14,838 nucleotides of DNA. Origin: Phycocordibacter sp964398865. Lineage in GTDB: Bacteria; Patescibacteriota; Minisyncoccia; Phycocordibacterales; Phycocordibacteraceae. The translations under genes and the position numbers were made by a program. This document shows positions 1 to 6,375 of this stretch, one piece after another. How positions within the stretch are numbered: the stretch's first letter is position 1; each line of letters starts with the position of its first letter. The stretch is from contig CAYNOO010000014.1 in the NCBI GenBank assembly GCA_964398865.1, forward strand, positions 1-14,838. The letters are read 5' to 3'. The notes under the pieces are model-generated. The model was not told where the DNA came from and did not search any database. It was given only the letters and a program-made list of their open reading frames with translations.

Positions 1-72
1 CATCAAGCCAAGGAAGCTTGCCGTTTACGAGGAGCAATCGTGGAGGGATATTGGCATATGCACACCCGTTAG
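1..72 (+). CDS. Possible C-terminal tail of an upstream gene (rsmH?), 5' truncated
   Basis: Frame 1 is open from the window edge to a TAG at 70-72 and encodes a short basic tail containing ACRLRGAI. This loosely resembles the basic SAKLR-type ending of RsmH, the 16S rRNA methyltransferase that normally precedes ftsL in the dcw cluster. The assignment rests mainly on gene order. Only 23 codons are visible, so the stretch could also be non-coding. It would overlap the start of the ftsL-like gene. Confidence 0.3.
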   Translation, partial: HQAKEACRLRGAIVEGYWHMHTR

Positions 73-350
73 AGCGACGCGCTTTGGGTATTTTTGGGAT
101 TGCGTTCGTACTTCTCTCAGTTCTCTACATCTATTTCATGATTTCCTCAGTCGTGCATGTAGCCGCACGCCAGGAGCTTGCTCGCGCTGCATCTCAGGCG
201 TCAGCTGAAGTGGCAACGCTCGAGACGGCATACCTTGCAAAAACACAAACCCTTACTGAACCGTATGCTCGCTCACTCGGCTTCGTTGCCGTGGCGGATA
301 GAACTTTTGTCAGCAAGGGAAGTGTTGTTTCCTTCAAGGACGCCAGATAG
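18..350 (+). CDS. FtsL-like septum protein, single-pass membrane
   Basis: A 110-residue protein with a short basic N-terminal tail, one transmembrane helix at about residues 22-44, and then an Ala/Glu/Gln-rich helical stretch (about 48-80) expected to form a coiled coil. It ends with a short LGF...FV segment. This is the FtsL/DivIC-type layout, and its place directly before the division transpeptidase matches ftsL in dcw clusters. FtsL acts in the septal FtsQLB complex on the outer membrane face. Family identity is by topology and position; sequence identity in this family is always weak. The start is uncertain: TTG at 18 follows AAGGAA, while TTG at 51 follows GGAGGG with only 3 nt spacing and would shorten the overlap with the upstream frame. 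The frame is also open to the window edge. Confidence 0.68.
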   Translation: MPFTRSNRGGILAYAHPLERRALGIFGIAFVLLSVLYIYFMISSVVHVAARQELARAASQASAEVATLETAYLAKTQTLTEPYARSLGFVAVADRTFVSKGSVVSFKDAR

Positions 351-364
351 CCGCGCTTATCGGT

Positions 365-376
365 TAGAATGTTTGA
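365..376 (+). promoter_or_regulatory. Candidate -10 directly before ftsI
   Basis: TAGAAT at 365-370 (five of six matches to TATAAT) lies 6 nt before the ATG at 377, and there is no Shine-Dalgarno. The spacing matches the apparently leaderless genes elsewhere in this window. No clear -35 is seen, and the gene may instead simply be co-transcribed with the ftsL-like gene 26 nt upstream. Confidence 0.35.
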
Positions 377-2116
377 ATGACGGCTAAGTCTAAGTTTGCT
401 TTTCGCATACGCATAATTGCTGGGGCAATTCTACTGATAGCCGCAGTGCTTCTTGTTCGTCTTTATTTTCTCCAAGTTGTTCACGGCAAGGAATTTCGGC
501 TGCGTGCAGAAAGCCAATATGTACAACAAAGCACCAATCAGATCGATAGAGGAACTATATTCTTTACCTCTCGCGATGGTTCTCTCATTTCTGCAGCTAC
601 GATTGCTGCAGGGGACACGATAGCTCTCAATCCGTCGCGCCTTAAAGATGCGGACGGTGTATATTTCATTCTGAAGCCTCTTATTCCGGAGTTGGATAAA
701 TCGTTGTTTCTTGAAAAATCTGCTAATAAGGAAGCGGTCTACGCGGAAGTCGCTAAACAGATTCCTACGGAAACCGGCAAGGCAATCTCCGCCCTAAAGA
801 TACCGGGAGTGCAGGTGTTGGCGTCCCACTGGCGTTTCTATCCAGGTCATGCGCTCGGAGCACAGACTATCGGATTTTTAGGGTTTGGTGCTGATGGCAA
901 GAGTGTCGCGGGGCAGTACGGATTGGAGCGCTACTACAATGGAGCGCTTTCGCGATCCGATGGAGGACTCTACGTGAATTTCTTTGCAGACCTCTTTACG
1001 AACATTCGTGCAAAATTCTCTCCTGATACCGTGGAGCCTGGCGCAGACCTCGTAACCTCTTTGGAGCCGGCAGTGCAGCAATTCTTGGAGGATGCTCTCA
1101 AGAAATATGATGAGGCGTGGCACTCAGACACTGTTGGTGCGATTATCATGGATCCGAAGACCGGTTCTATCGTCGCCATGGCGACAAGACCAGGATTTGA
1201 CCTGAACGACTTCAAGAACGCTGATCCAAACGCTTTCGCGAATCCACTCGTGGAGCGCGTATATGAGTTCGGCTCAATAATGAAAGCAATCACCATGGCT
1301 TCAGGAATTGACTCCGGTGCCGTCACTCCCACAACGACGTATGACGACAAGGGTTTCCTTATTTTGGACGGCTCGCGCATTAACAACTACGACCATAAAG
1401 GGCGTGGAGTCGTTTCCATGCAGGAAGTATTGAATCAATCCTTGAACACCGGTGTCTCGTTTGTCGTGAAGCGAATGGGTAATGCGAAGTTCGCATCGTA
1501 CTTGGAAAAATTCGGCATCAGGAGCGAAACCGGAATCGATCTTCCTAACGAAGCGTCGCCTTTGGTTAGTAACTTGAAGAGTCCGCGTGCTGTCGAGTAT
1601 GCGACTGCCTCGTTCGGGCAGGGTATCGCTATAACGCCTGTTGCAATGGCTCGTGCGCTCGCAACGCTTGCGAATGGCGGTGTTGTACCGGCTCCGCACG
1701 TAGGAGTAGAGCTCCGTTATGGCGGCGGCATTACCAAGAAGCTTGGCTGGAGTCCGACGGTGCAAGCGATAAGCCCTGAGAGCGATGAGGCGATAACTCG
1801 GATGCTTGTGACGGTGGTGGACGTCGCGCTTCAAGGCGGTAAGGCAAAGATGGCGGACTACAGCATTGCAGCAAAGACAGGAACCGCGCAAATCGCCCGT
1901 CCTGACGCGAGAGGGTATTACACAGACCGCTATTTACACTCGTTTTTCGGCTATTTCCCGGCGTATGACCCGAAGTTTCTTGTCTTCTTTTTTGCGGTGT
2001 ATCCTAAAGGGGCACAGTACGCGTCAGAGACTTGGACTCAGCCGTTCATGAATACCGTGCACTTCCTTATAAACTATTACAATATTCCTCCCGATCGCGC
2101 TCAGAGCGGAGGGTAG
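377..2116 (+). CDS. ftsI: Penicillin-binding protein, FtsI/PBP2-type peptidoglycan transpeptidase
   Basis: A class B PBP of 579 residues that cross-links peptidoglycan stem peptides, here presumably at the division septum. It has a cytoplasmic tail, one membrane anchor (about residues 10-30), a PBP dimerisation/pedestal domain (about 50-215) and a C-terminal transpeptidase domain (about 250-570). All three penicilloyl-serine motifs are visible: SxxK as S300-I-M-K303 (catalytic serine), SxN as S355-L-N357, and KTG at K500-T-G502. No PASTA domain is present. Length is normal for FtsI. It lies 26 nt after the ftsL-like gene and 26 nt before murF, so the three probably form one unit. In E. coli murE sits between ftsI and murF; here it does not. 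Because class B PBPs are similar to each other, FtsI is preferred over elongation PBP2 on context. Confidence 0.93.
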   Translation: MTAKSKFAFRIRIIAGAILLIAAVLLVRLYFLQVVHGKEFRLRAESQYVQQSTNQIDRGTIFFTSRDGSLISAATIAAGDTIALNPSRLKDADGVYFILKPLIPELDKSLFLEKSANKEAVYAEVAKQIPTETGKAISALKIPGVQVLASHWRFYPGHALGAQTIGFLGFGADGKSVAGQYGLERYYNGALSRSDGGLYVNFFADLFTNIRAKFSPDTVEPGADLVTSLEPAVQQFLEDALKKYDEAWHSDTVGAIIMDPKTGSIVAMATRPGFDLNDFKNADPNAFANPLVERVYEFGSIMKAITMASGIDSGAVTPTTTYDDKGFLILDGSRINNYDHKGRGVVSMQEVLNQSLNTGVSFVVKRMGNAKFASYLEKFGIRSETGIDLPNEASPLVSNLKSPRAVEYATASFGQGIAITPVAMARALATLANGGVVPAPHVGVELRYGGGITKKLGWSPTVQAISPESDEAITRMLVTVVDVALQGGKAKMADYSIAAKTGTAQIARPDARGYYTDRYLHSFFGYFPAYDPKFLVFFFAVYPKGAQYASETWTQPFMNTVHFLINYYNIPPDRAQSGG

Positions 2117-2131
2117 TCGATTTTCCACTCC

Positions 2132-2135
2132 GAGG
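2132..2135 (+). promoter_or_regulatory. Ribosome binding site of murF
   Basis: GAGG at 2132-2135 lies 7 nt before ATG 2143. It selects this start over longer in-frame readings that would run back into ftsI. This is one of the few Shine-Dalgarno-like sites in the window, which fits an internal operon gene. Confidence 0.55.
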
Positions 2136-2142
2136 TTTCTCT

Positions 2143-3444
2143 ATGTCTAACCTTAAAGAATTGTTTCGCCGCGCAATAGTCTTCTTGCTGACTATCGAAG
2201 CAAGACTGGTACTGAAGAAATATCACCCCAAAATTATTGCCGTTACGGGTAGCGTTGGGAAGACCTCGGCGAAAGATGCCATCTACACTGCACTCGCGAG
2301 TTCTTTCTTCGTTCGTCGTAGTGAAAAAAGCTTCAATGGTGACATAGGCGTTCCTCTCACTGTTCTTGGTGTTCCGAACGGGTGGTCAAACCTCTTCCAG
2401 TGGATGAGGAATCTGATTGATGGCGTATCGCTAATACTTTTGAACGCACCGTACCCCAAGTGGCTTGTCATTGAGGTGGGGGCGGACAGACCGGGAGATA
2501 TCACAAAGTCTCTGTCGTGGCTAAAGCCCGATGTAGTAGTTGCGACACGTTTTCCGGACATTTCCGTGCATGTAGAGTTCTATACTTCTCCAGAAGAGGT
2601 AATCAAAGAAGAACTTGCCCCAGTCGCATGGCTTCAGGCGGGAGGCGTGTTCGTAGCAAATGAGGACGATGAGCGCGCGCGAGCTGCCGCGACAAAAGAC
2701 GGCGTTAAGCGCATCACATTCGGATTTGGTGGTGGCGCTGTCCTTAAGGGAAGTGATTTTCATGTAACAGGAGATGATGGAATTCCAAGCGGAGTTGCTT
2801 TCAATGTTGCGTATGAAAATGAACACACGGAGGTTTTTATACCCAATGTCGTCGGCAGGTCGCACGCGTATTCCGTGCTCGCGAGCCTCGGCGCTGCAGT
2901 GGGCGTGGGTATTCCGCTCCAGGAAGCTGCTTCGCAATTTCAAAAGCATGAAACTCCAGCGGGTCGGCTTCGCTTACTTCCCGGCATACAAGGCTCTGTC
3001 ATTATTGATGATACCTACAATGCATCTCCTGCGGCTACGGAAGAGGCTCTAACAGCGCTCTCTGATATTCCTCTCAAAGGTCGTCGTATCGCTGTGTTGG
3101 CTGACATGTTGGAATTAGGGAGTTTTTCGGTAGAGGAGCATGAGCGTATTGGGGCATTGGTTCCAAAGTCCGCTGACATGTTGGTAACGGTAGGTGTGCG
3201 CACCAAAGGAGTCGCAGAAGCGGCGAGGAATGCCGGAATGCCAGCTGACGCCATAATGGAGTGCGAGAGAGGAGCTGACGCAGCGGCAGCACTCGTTTCT
3301 GTGATACAGCCGGGAGATGTTGTGCTTGTGAAAGGCTCTCAGTCGATGCGCATGGAGAGAGTAGTGAAGTCTTTGATGAAAGAGCCAGAGCGCGCTAAAG
3401 ATCTCCTCGTGCGTCAGGATGCGGAGTGGCTCTCGCGAGCTTAA
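2143..3444 (+). CDS. murF: UDP-N-acetylmuramoyl-tripeptide--D-Ala-D-Ala ligase (MurF)
   Basis: A Mur ligase of 433 residues that adds D-Ala-D-Ala to the UDP-MurNAc-tripeptide in the cytoplasm using ATP. The P-loop is GSVGKTS at 36-42. N65 and the following GDIGVPLTVL match the MurF substrate/ATP region. E111-V-G with PGDI nearby, H143, and a lysine (K155) in the SPEEVIKEE segment, where Mur ligases carry a carbamylated Lys, are present. The C-terminal domain begins near the GRLR motif and contains DDTYNASP at 289-296, which is typical of MurF (YNANP) rather than MurE. Length is slightly below the usual 450. An in-frame reading back to 2032 exists, but ATG 2143 has GAGG upstream and gives a natural N-terminus. 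It is convergent with a small minus-strand gene 14 nt away. Confidence 0.93.
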   Translation: MSNLKELFRRAIVFLLTIEARLVLKKYHPKIIAVTGSVGKTSAKDAIYTALASSFFVRRSEKSFNGDIGVPLTVLGVPNGWSNLFQWMRNLIDGVSLILLNAPYPKWLVIEVGADRPGDITKSLSWLKPDVVVATRFPDISVHVEFYTSPEEVIKEELAPVAWLQAGGVFVANEDDERARAAATKDGVKRITFGFGGGAVLKGSDFHVTGDDGIPSGVAFNVAYENEHTEVFIPNVVGRSHAYSVLASLGAAVGVGIPLQEAASQFQKHETPAGRLRLLPGIQGSVIIDDTYNASPAATEEALTALSDIPLKGRRIAVLADMLELGSFSVEEHERIGALVPKSADMLVTVGVRTKGVAEAARNAGMPADAIMECERGADAAAALVSVIQPGDVVLVKGSQSMRMERVVKSLMKEPERAKDLLVRQDAEWLSRA

Positions 3445-3458
3445 AGCGCCTGATTTAG

Positions 3459-3755
3459 CTAAGCGCGCCAGGTGAATCTGGTTGCTACACCCGGGATTTC
3501 ACCCCGAATACTTAATCCGTTTATTTTATCGCCAGCGATGAATTCAAAGTCTGCAGGTTTATCACTTACACGAACCCACGTATCTCTCCGTAGCGTCCCG
3601 GAACTTACTATTTCGATGACTCCCTGAATTATAGGAGAAGTGGGAGCTTCAAAAGGAAGTCTGTCCCCGGGTTCGAAGTAAAATCTTTCTCCAACCTCCG
3701 CGTCTTTTTTACCACAACCGAAACCAAAAATGGTTGTCTCTTTTCCTATCGCCAT
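3459..3755 (-). CDS. Hypothetical small protein, beta-rich
   Basis: A 98-residue protein I do not recognise. It has no membrane segment, is rich in Val/Ile/Thr/Phe and Gly, and predicts as mostly beta strand. Near the start is a glycine-rich FGFGCGKK. The middle (about 25-55) has alternating hydrophobic and polar residues, as in a small beta-barrel or sandwich. A near-consensus sigma70-type promoter sits just upstream on the same strand, which is the best argument that the gene is real. It converges on murF with a 14-nt gap. No function is proposed. Confidence 0.62.
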   Translation of the reverse strand: MAIGKETTIFGFGCGKKDAEVGERFYFEPGDRLPFEAPTSPIIQGVIEIVSSGTLRRDTWVRVSDKPADFEFIAGDKINGLSIRGEIPGVATRFTWRA

Positions 3756-3769
3756 AAATTTCTGTTTCG

Positions 3770-3798
3770 ATTATCACAAATATATTTAATTTTGTCAA
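3770..3798 (-). promoter_or_regulatory. Near-consensus promoter of the 98-aa gene
   Basis: On the minus strand TTGACA (3798-3793) is followed by a 17-nt spacer and GATAAT (3775-3770). Transcription should start near 3763, only about 8 nt before the ATG at 3755. No Shine-Dalgarno is present, so the mRNA would have almost no leader. Confidence 0.75.
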
Positions 3799-3817
3799 AT
3801 ACTGTTATAGTCTCAGG

Positions 3818-3846
3818 TTGAGAAAAGGTCTTGGATGCTGTATTTT
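3818..3846 (+). promoter_or_regulatory. Promoter of tRNA-Glu
   Basis: TTGAGA (3818-3823), a 17-nt spacer and TATTTT (3841-3846) place the start near 3853, about 6 nt before the mature tRNA 5' end. It is close to, but does not overlap, the divergent promoter of the minus-strand gene. Confidence 0.55.
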
Positions 3847-3858
3847 AAGTTCTCATAC

Positions 3859-3930
3859 GGCCCTATCGTCTAACGGTTAGGACACAAGCTTCTCAAGCTT
3901 GGAATCGGGGTTCGATTCCCCGTGGGGTCA
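3859..3930 (+). tRNA. tRNA-Glu (anticodon CTC)
   Basis: A full cloverleaf can be drawn. The acceptor stem is 3859-3865 with 3923-3929 (seven pairs, two of them G-U). The D arm starts at 3868. The anticodon stem CAAGC/GCTTG encloses the loop TTCTCAA at 3890-3896 with anticodon CTC. The T stem is CGGGG/CCCCG around TTCGATT (3911-3917), and the discriminator base is A3930. CTC reads GAG and gives Glu. CCA is not encoded, so a CCA-adding enzyme is needed. A UUC isoacceptor should exist elsewhere in the genome, since CTC alone would not read GAA. Confidence 0.97.
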
Positions 3931-3974
3931 TGCTGACAAAAACTCGGCACTCTGGTGCGGGGTTTTTGTTGGCA
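3931..3974. terminator. Hairpin terminator abutting the tRNA 3' end
   Basis: A long hairpin starts on the base after the tRNA discriminator. Its inner stem is GCAC/GTGC around the loop TCTG (3951-3954). After one G-G mismatch the stem continues through CTC/GGG and an A5/T5 tract (3938-3942, 3963-3967) to 3931/3974, using some G-U pairs. The A tract on one side and T tract on the other suit a bidirectional intrinsic terminator. It may also mark the tRNA 3' processing site. Confidence 0.72.
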
Positions 3975-3987
3975 CATGAATCTCTGG

Positions 3988-4058
3988 GAGAGATAATCGC
4001 AGAGCGATTCTCTCGTGGGCTCCCGTTTTAGTTAGTCCGTAATCGGACTTAGTAAAAC
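3988..4058. other. Two further hairpins in the tRNA-downstream spacer
   Basis: No gene is supported between the terminator and 4121. The first hairpin is 3988-4014: GAGAGA...ATCGC pairs with GCGATTCTCTC, 11 pairs with a 2-nt bulge and the loop AGA. The second is 4025-4058: GTTTTA...AGTCCG pairs with CGGACT...TAAAAC around the loop TAAT, with two mismatches in 15. Neither is followed by a T tract. The role is unknown. Confidence 0.5.
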
Positions 4059-4107
4059 GCAGTCCTTTAGGAGTCACAAAACGAAACCTCCCGACCCTCA
4101 CGCTGGT

Positions 4108-4120
4108 TATAATACTAACT
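4108..4120 (+). promoter_or_regulatory. Perfect -10 with leaderless spacing
   Basis: TATAAT at 4108-4113 is followed by exactly 7 nt and then ATG 4121, so the transcript should begin at or one base before the start codon. No ribosome binding site and no good -35 are visible. Confidence 0.62.
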
Positions 4121-4675
4121 ATGCAAAACCTCACAAAAAGACTCACTGTGTGGGCTGCTCTCGTAGCACTTATACTCACGGTACCTCTAGTGTTGACGCT
4201 AGTAGGCAGCGGAGTAGACGGAGAAGGCTGGCATTGGACACTGTTTGATTTCGTTTTCATGGGCGCGCTTCTGTTTGGTTCCGCTTTAACGTATGAGCTG
4301 GTAGCGAGAAAGATTAAGAACGGTACGTACCGATTTGCTGTGGGCATTGCGGTCGTAACAGCACTCGTGCTCGTCTGGGTGAATGGTGCGGTTGGCATCA
4401 TCGGAGACGGCTCTGCAAATTCCATGTATTTTGGAGTAATCGCCGTCGGGTTTATCGGTGCCGCGATCGCACGCTTAGAGCCGCGCGGAATGGCACGCGC
4501 ATTGTTTGCCACAGCGCTTGCTCAGGCTCTGGTCCCCGTGATTGCGCTCATGATAGGAGAGTCCGATTTTGCGCCGGGGGTGTGGCAGGTGTTTGGTTTG
4601 AACGCATTCTTCGTAGTGATGTTCGTCGTATCGGGGTTATTCTTTCGACGCGCAAGTGCGACGAGTTTAAAGTGA
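4121..4675 (+). CDS. Hypothetical multi-pass membrane protein
   Basis: A 184-residue, strongly hydrophobic protein with about six predicted transmembrane helices (near 9-29, 39-61, 70-91, 101-117, 124-143 and 154-175), short loops and a basic C-terminal end (FFRRASATSLK). No charged catalytic motif stands out. An acidic/aromatic loop (GEGWHW) sits between helices 1 and 2, and a GDGSANS loop precedes helix 4. I do not recognise the family; small uncharacterised membrane proteins of this kind are common in Parcubacteria. It is a stand-alone gene with its own -10 and ends 16 nt before the convergent GNAT gene. A long open frame on the opposite strand is treated as a shadow, because the hydrophobic reading and the promoter support the plus strand. 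Confidence 0.78.
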   Translation: MQNLTKRLTVWAALVALILTVPLVLTLVGSGVDGEGWHWTLFDFVFMGALLFGSALTYELVARKIKNGTYRFAVGIAVVTALVLVWVNGAVGIIGDGSANSMYFGVIAVGFIGAAIARLEPRGMARALFATALAQALVPVIALMIGESDFAPGVWQVFGLNAFFVVMFVVSGLFFRRASATSLK

Positions 4676-4691
4676 CGTCAGACGAGCTTTA

Positions 4692-5483
4692 TTAGACTCT
4701 AGACATTAACTCATCGTATTTTCGATCTTCGTCAAAACGATGTCTTTGAGTTGCGATGTATTTGGAGGTTCGACGACCGAAAGAATGTTCATCGATTTCG
4801 ATATCCGACGTTTTTGCGTCAAACCTTTTCATTTGTTTAGGGTTTAGCATGTCAAAAAAGGTGCTGATGCGCATATTTTCCATCAACGCTTTCCCGAGAG
4901 GAGCCAGTCTTACAGGGTGTTCGTTTTCAAATGAAGCTCTGACAGGGGTATCAATGCCCAATATTTTCCAAATGAATGTCGGATCTATAGTGCTGATTTT
5001 TGCTAATGTTTTATCATGTAACTTGGCGTCAATAGAGCCTGCATCATGAAGAGATGATAATTTATTCTCTAATGCGTGGCATAGCTGGTCATGAGACATA
5101 TAAGAATTTCTTTCATCAAAATCAGAAAACATGTTGTCCTCGTCATTCAAGTCAGTTTCTTCCTTAGTAGGCAGGAAACCTAAATCTTGCCAAAAGTAAG
5201 ATCCTTTCGATTCCGTGTTTGCTCGAATTTTAGTGTCACCATTAGCGCGAAAAAGATTCATTGCGTTTCTGGCAAGTATTTTACCGATACCAAACTTCTG
5301 GAAATCATGACCCACTTGAACCCTATCGAAACCGCTTTCGTAGCCATCCTCTCTTCCTTCTGGAGAAACAAGCCCGAGAGAGCAGTGCACTGGTGAAAGA
5401 TTGTGTGGAGGGCGCCCATGATTGAGAATCCACCCTGCATGAGCGACCCTATGGTGATCTTTCTCTTCCGTCCACGCATTCAT
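4692..5483 (-). CDS. GNAT-like N-acetyltransferase with long C-terminal extension
   Basis: A 263-residue protein from the first ATG. Residues 32-105 look like the core of a GNAT fold: strands near PVHCSLGLVS and DRVQVGHDF, then motif A with Q62-K-F-G65-I-G67-K (Q/R-x-x-G-x-G/A, the acetyl-CoA pyrophosphate loop), a helix, and the typical YFWQDLGFLP ending (A..FY..LGF). GNAT enzymes move an acetyl group from acetyl-CoA to an amine; the substrate here is unknown. Residues 110-263 form a charged, mostly helical extension with no recognised domain. The frame stays open upstream of ATG 5483 to a stop at 5571-5573. This upstream part reads like protein (SEKLKGRFLKDEA...), there is no Shine-Dalgarno at 5483, and a consensus-like promoter points to an in-frame CTG at 5561. 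The true gene may therefore be 4692-5561. An incomplete GNAT fold when starting at 5483 supports the longer form. Confidence 0.74.
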   Translation of the reverse strand: MNAWTEEKDHHRVAHAGWILNHGRPPHNLSPVHCSLGLVSPEGREDGYESGFDRVQVGHDFQKFGIGKILARNAMNLFRANGDTKIRANTESKGSYFWQDLGFLPTKEETDLNDEDNMFSDFDERNSYMSHDQLCHALENKLSSLHDAGSIDAKLHDKTLAKISTIDPTFIWKILGIDTPVRASFENEHPVRLAPLGKALMENMRISTFFDMLNPKQMKRFDAKTSDIEIDEHSFGRRTSKYIATQRHRFDEDRKYDELMSRV

Positions 5484-5568
5484 TTTAAAAGGCAGACCCT
5501 TGCCGAGAGTGGCGGCAATGGCTTCGTCCTTAAGAAATCTTCCCTTTAATTTCTCGCTCAGAACATTT

Positions 5569-5597
5569 ATTTAAATATAAATTTAATAATATGTCAA
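5569..5597 (-). promoter_or_regulatory. Promoter of the GNAT gene
   Basis: On the minus strand TTGACA (5597-5592), a 17-nt spacer and TTAAAT (5574-5569) are followed by 7 nt and an in-frame CTG at 5561-5559. The predicted transcript start falls on or just before that CTG and well upstream of the first ATG at 5483. Confidence 0.65.
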
Positions 5598-5617
5598 ATA
5601 TCTAGTTTATATAAAAT

Positions 5618-6280
5618 TCAAGGACGGAGAGTGATATTTAAATTATTCCTTAATCCCTCAATATCACTCTCCCAATCATCCTCCCATTTTCTGAAAAGGA
5701 TTGGCTTCGCTGCTTTGCCTCGTTCGTATCCCTTAGAGATATGCTCCATAACTTCTCCTCTCTCATTAAAATTTTTGGATTGAAGTAGTCCTAAGAAACC
5801 GCTTGCAAGAATTGCAACAGGGAAGGGAGAGGCGGGGAACTGGGCAAGATAGAAAGCCTGTAATCCAAGCTCGCCCGCATGACTCGTGTTGAATCCGCTT
5901 ATCGTGTGTAGGATGTCATGAGTTTTCAAAAGTCTAAGACGTGCGAATTGGAGCGGACTGTTACCTTTCACTTCAGGATAAAATTCAGGATTGAGATTAT
6001 TGTCTCTCATGTGCCTGGCATAGTGATGACCGAGCGTATTTTCTGGCAATAGAAGTAGCTGATCTATCTCATAGGGCATATCAGGGTGCTGCTTTGCCAT
6101 ATACAGCTCTTTAAATCCCAGGTAGGACAAGAAAATATCTCCATACTTTTTTCGCTCCGAGTCCGGCAATGAACGAGCAATCGAATCAAGTATAGAAAAA
6201 ACTTCTCCTGTTTGGTCAGGGTTTTTTGAAAGTGTTACGATTGCCTTAAGTAGCTGGAGCTCCTGAAGTTTTCGAAGCAT
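5618..6280 (-). CDS. Coq4-family protein
   Basis: A 220-residue protein with the Coq4 signature. HDILH at 121-125 and E137 form the HD-x2-H-x11-E metal motif. It is followed by the helix-rich block GELGLQAFYLAQ and a hydrophobic segment (about 151-166) typical of the family. The N-terminal half contains LGHHYARHM, matching the conserved LG..YA..M region. In eukaryotes Coq4 belongs to the ubiquinone biosynthesis complex and is linked to metal-dependent oxidative decarboxylation at ring carbon C1. Bacterial family members are less well understood. No other quinone gene is visible here, so the substrate is open. It is divergent from an aldehyde dehydrogenase across a 95-bp region holding a perfect dyad, and is followed 56 nt later by the GNAT gene on the same strand. 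No Shine-Dalgarno is seen at the ATG. Family call firm, function unknown. Confidence 0.87.
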   Translation of the reverse strand: MLRKLQELQLLKAIVTLSKNPDQTGEVFSILDSIARSLPDSERKKYGDIFLSYLGFKELYMAKQHPDMPYEIDQLLLLPENTLGHHYARHMRDNNLNPEFYPEVKGNSPLQFARLRLLKTHDILHTISGFNTSHAGELGLQAFYLAQFPASPFPVAILASGFLGLLQSKNFNERGEVMEHISKGYERGKAAKPILFRKWEDDWESDIEGLRNNLNITLRP

Positions 6281-6294
6281 AGGGGTTCTTTAAA

Positions 6295-6309
6295 CGTGAT
6301 GATATCACG
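6295..6309. promoter_or_regulatory. 15-bp perfect dyad, candidate operator
   Basis: CGTGAT, a 3-bp spacer and ATCACG lie in the divergent region between the Coq4-family gene and the aldehyde dehydrogenase, 15 bp before the coq4-like ATG. A possible minus-strand -10 (TATCAT, 6304-6299) falls inside it, so a protein bound here could block that promoter. No regulator gene is nearby. Confidence 0.4.
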
Positions 6310-6362
6310 CTAAGTTTCAGTTTCTTTTGTGGAAGTTTTTCTCACTTTCATTTGAAGCAGAT

Positions 6363-6375
6363 TATAATAATTCGC
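6363..6375 (+). promoter_or_regulatory. Perfect -10 with leaderless spacing, aldehyde dehydrogenase
   Basis: TATAAT at 6363-6368 is followed by exactly 7 nt and ATG 6376. This decides the start against an in-frame TTG at 6352, which lies upstream of the -10. No Shine-Dalgarno and only a weak -35 are seen. Confidence 0.62.

Noticed and set aside
1301..1891. A 196-codon minus-strand frame inside the PBP gene
   Set aside because: Antisense to the conserved transpeptidase domain; Arg/Cys-rich shadow.
3928..4512. A 194-codon open frame on the minus strand over the tRNA-downstream spacer and the membrane gene
   Set aside because: The plus strand encodes a clean six-helix protein with a perfect -10; the reverse frame is Ser/Thr/Pro-rich, runs through the terminator hairpin into the tRNA end, and is a shadow.
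4673..4680. TGACGTCA palindrome at the stop of the membrane gene
   Set aside because: An 8-bp palindrome is expected by chance at this length and shows no link to a promoter.
5168..5176. A second copy of the yqeY palindromic repeat (shared GTAGGCAGG) in the GNAT gene
   Set aside because: Only nine bases match and no inverted partner arm is present; chance similarity.
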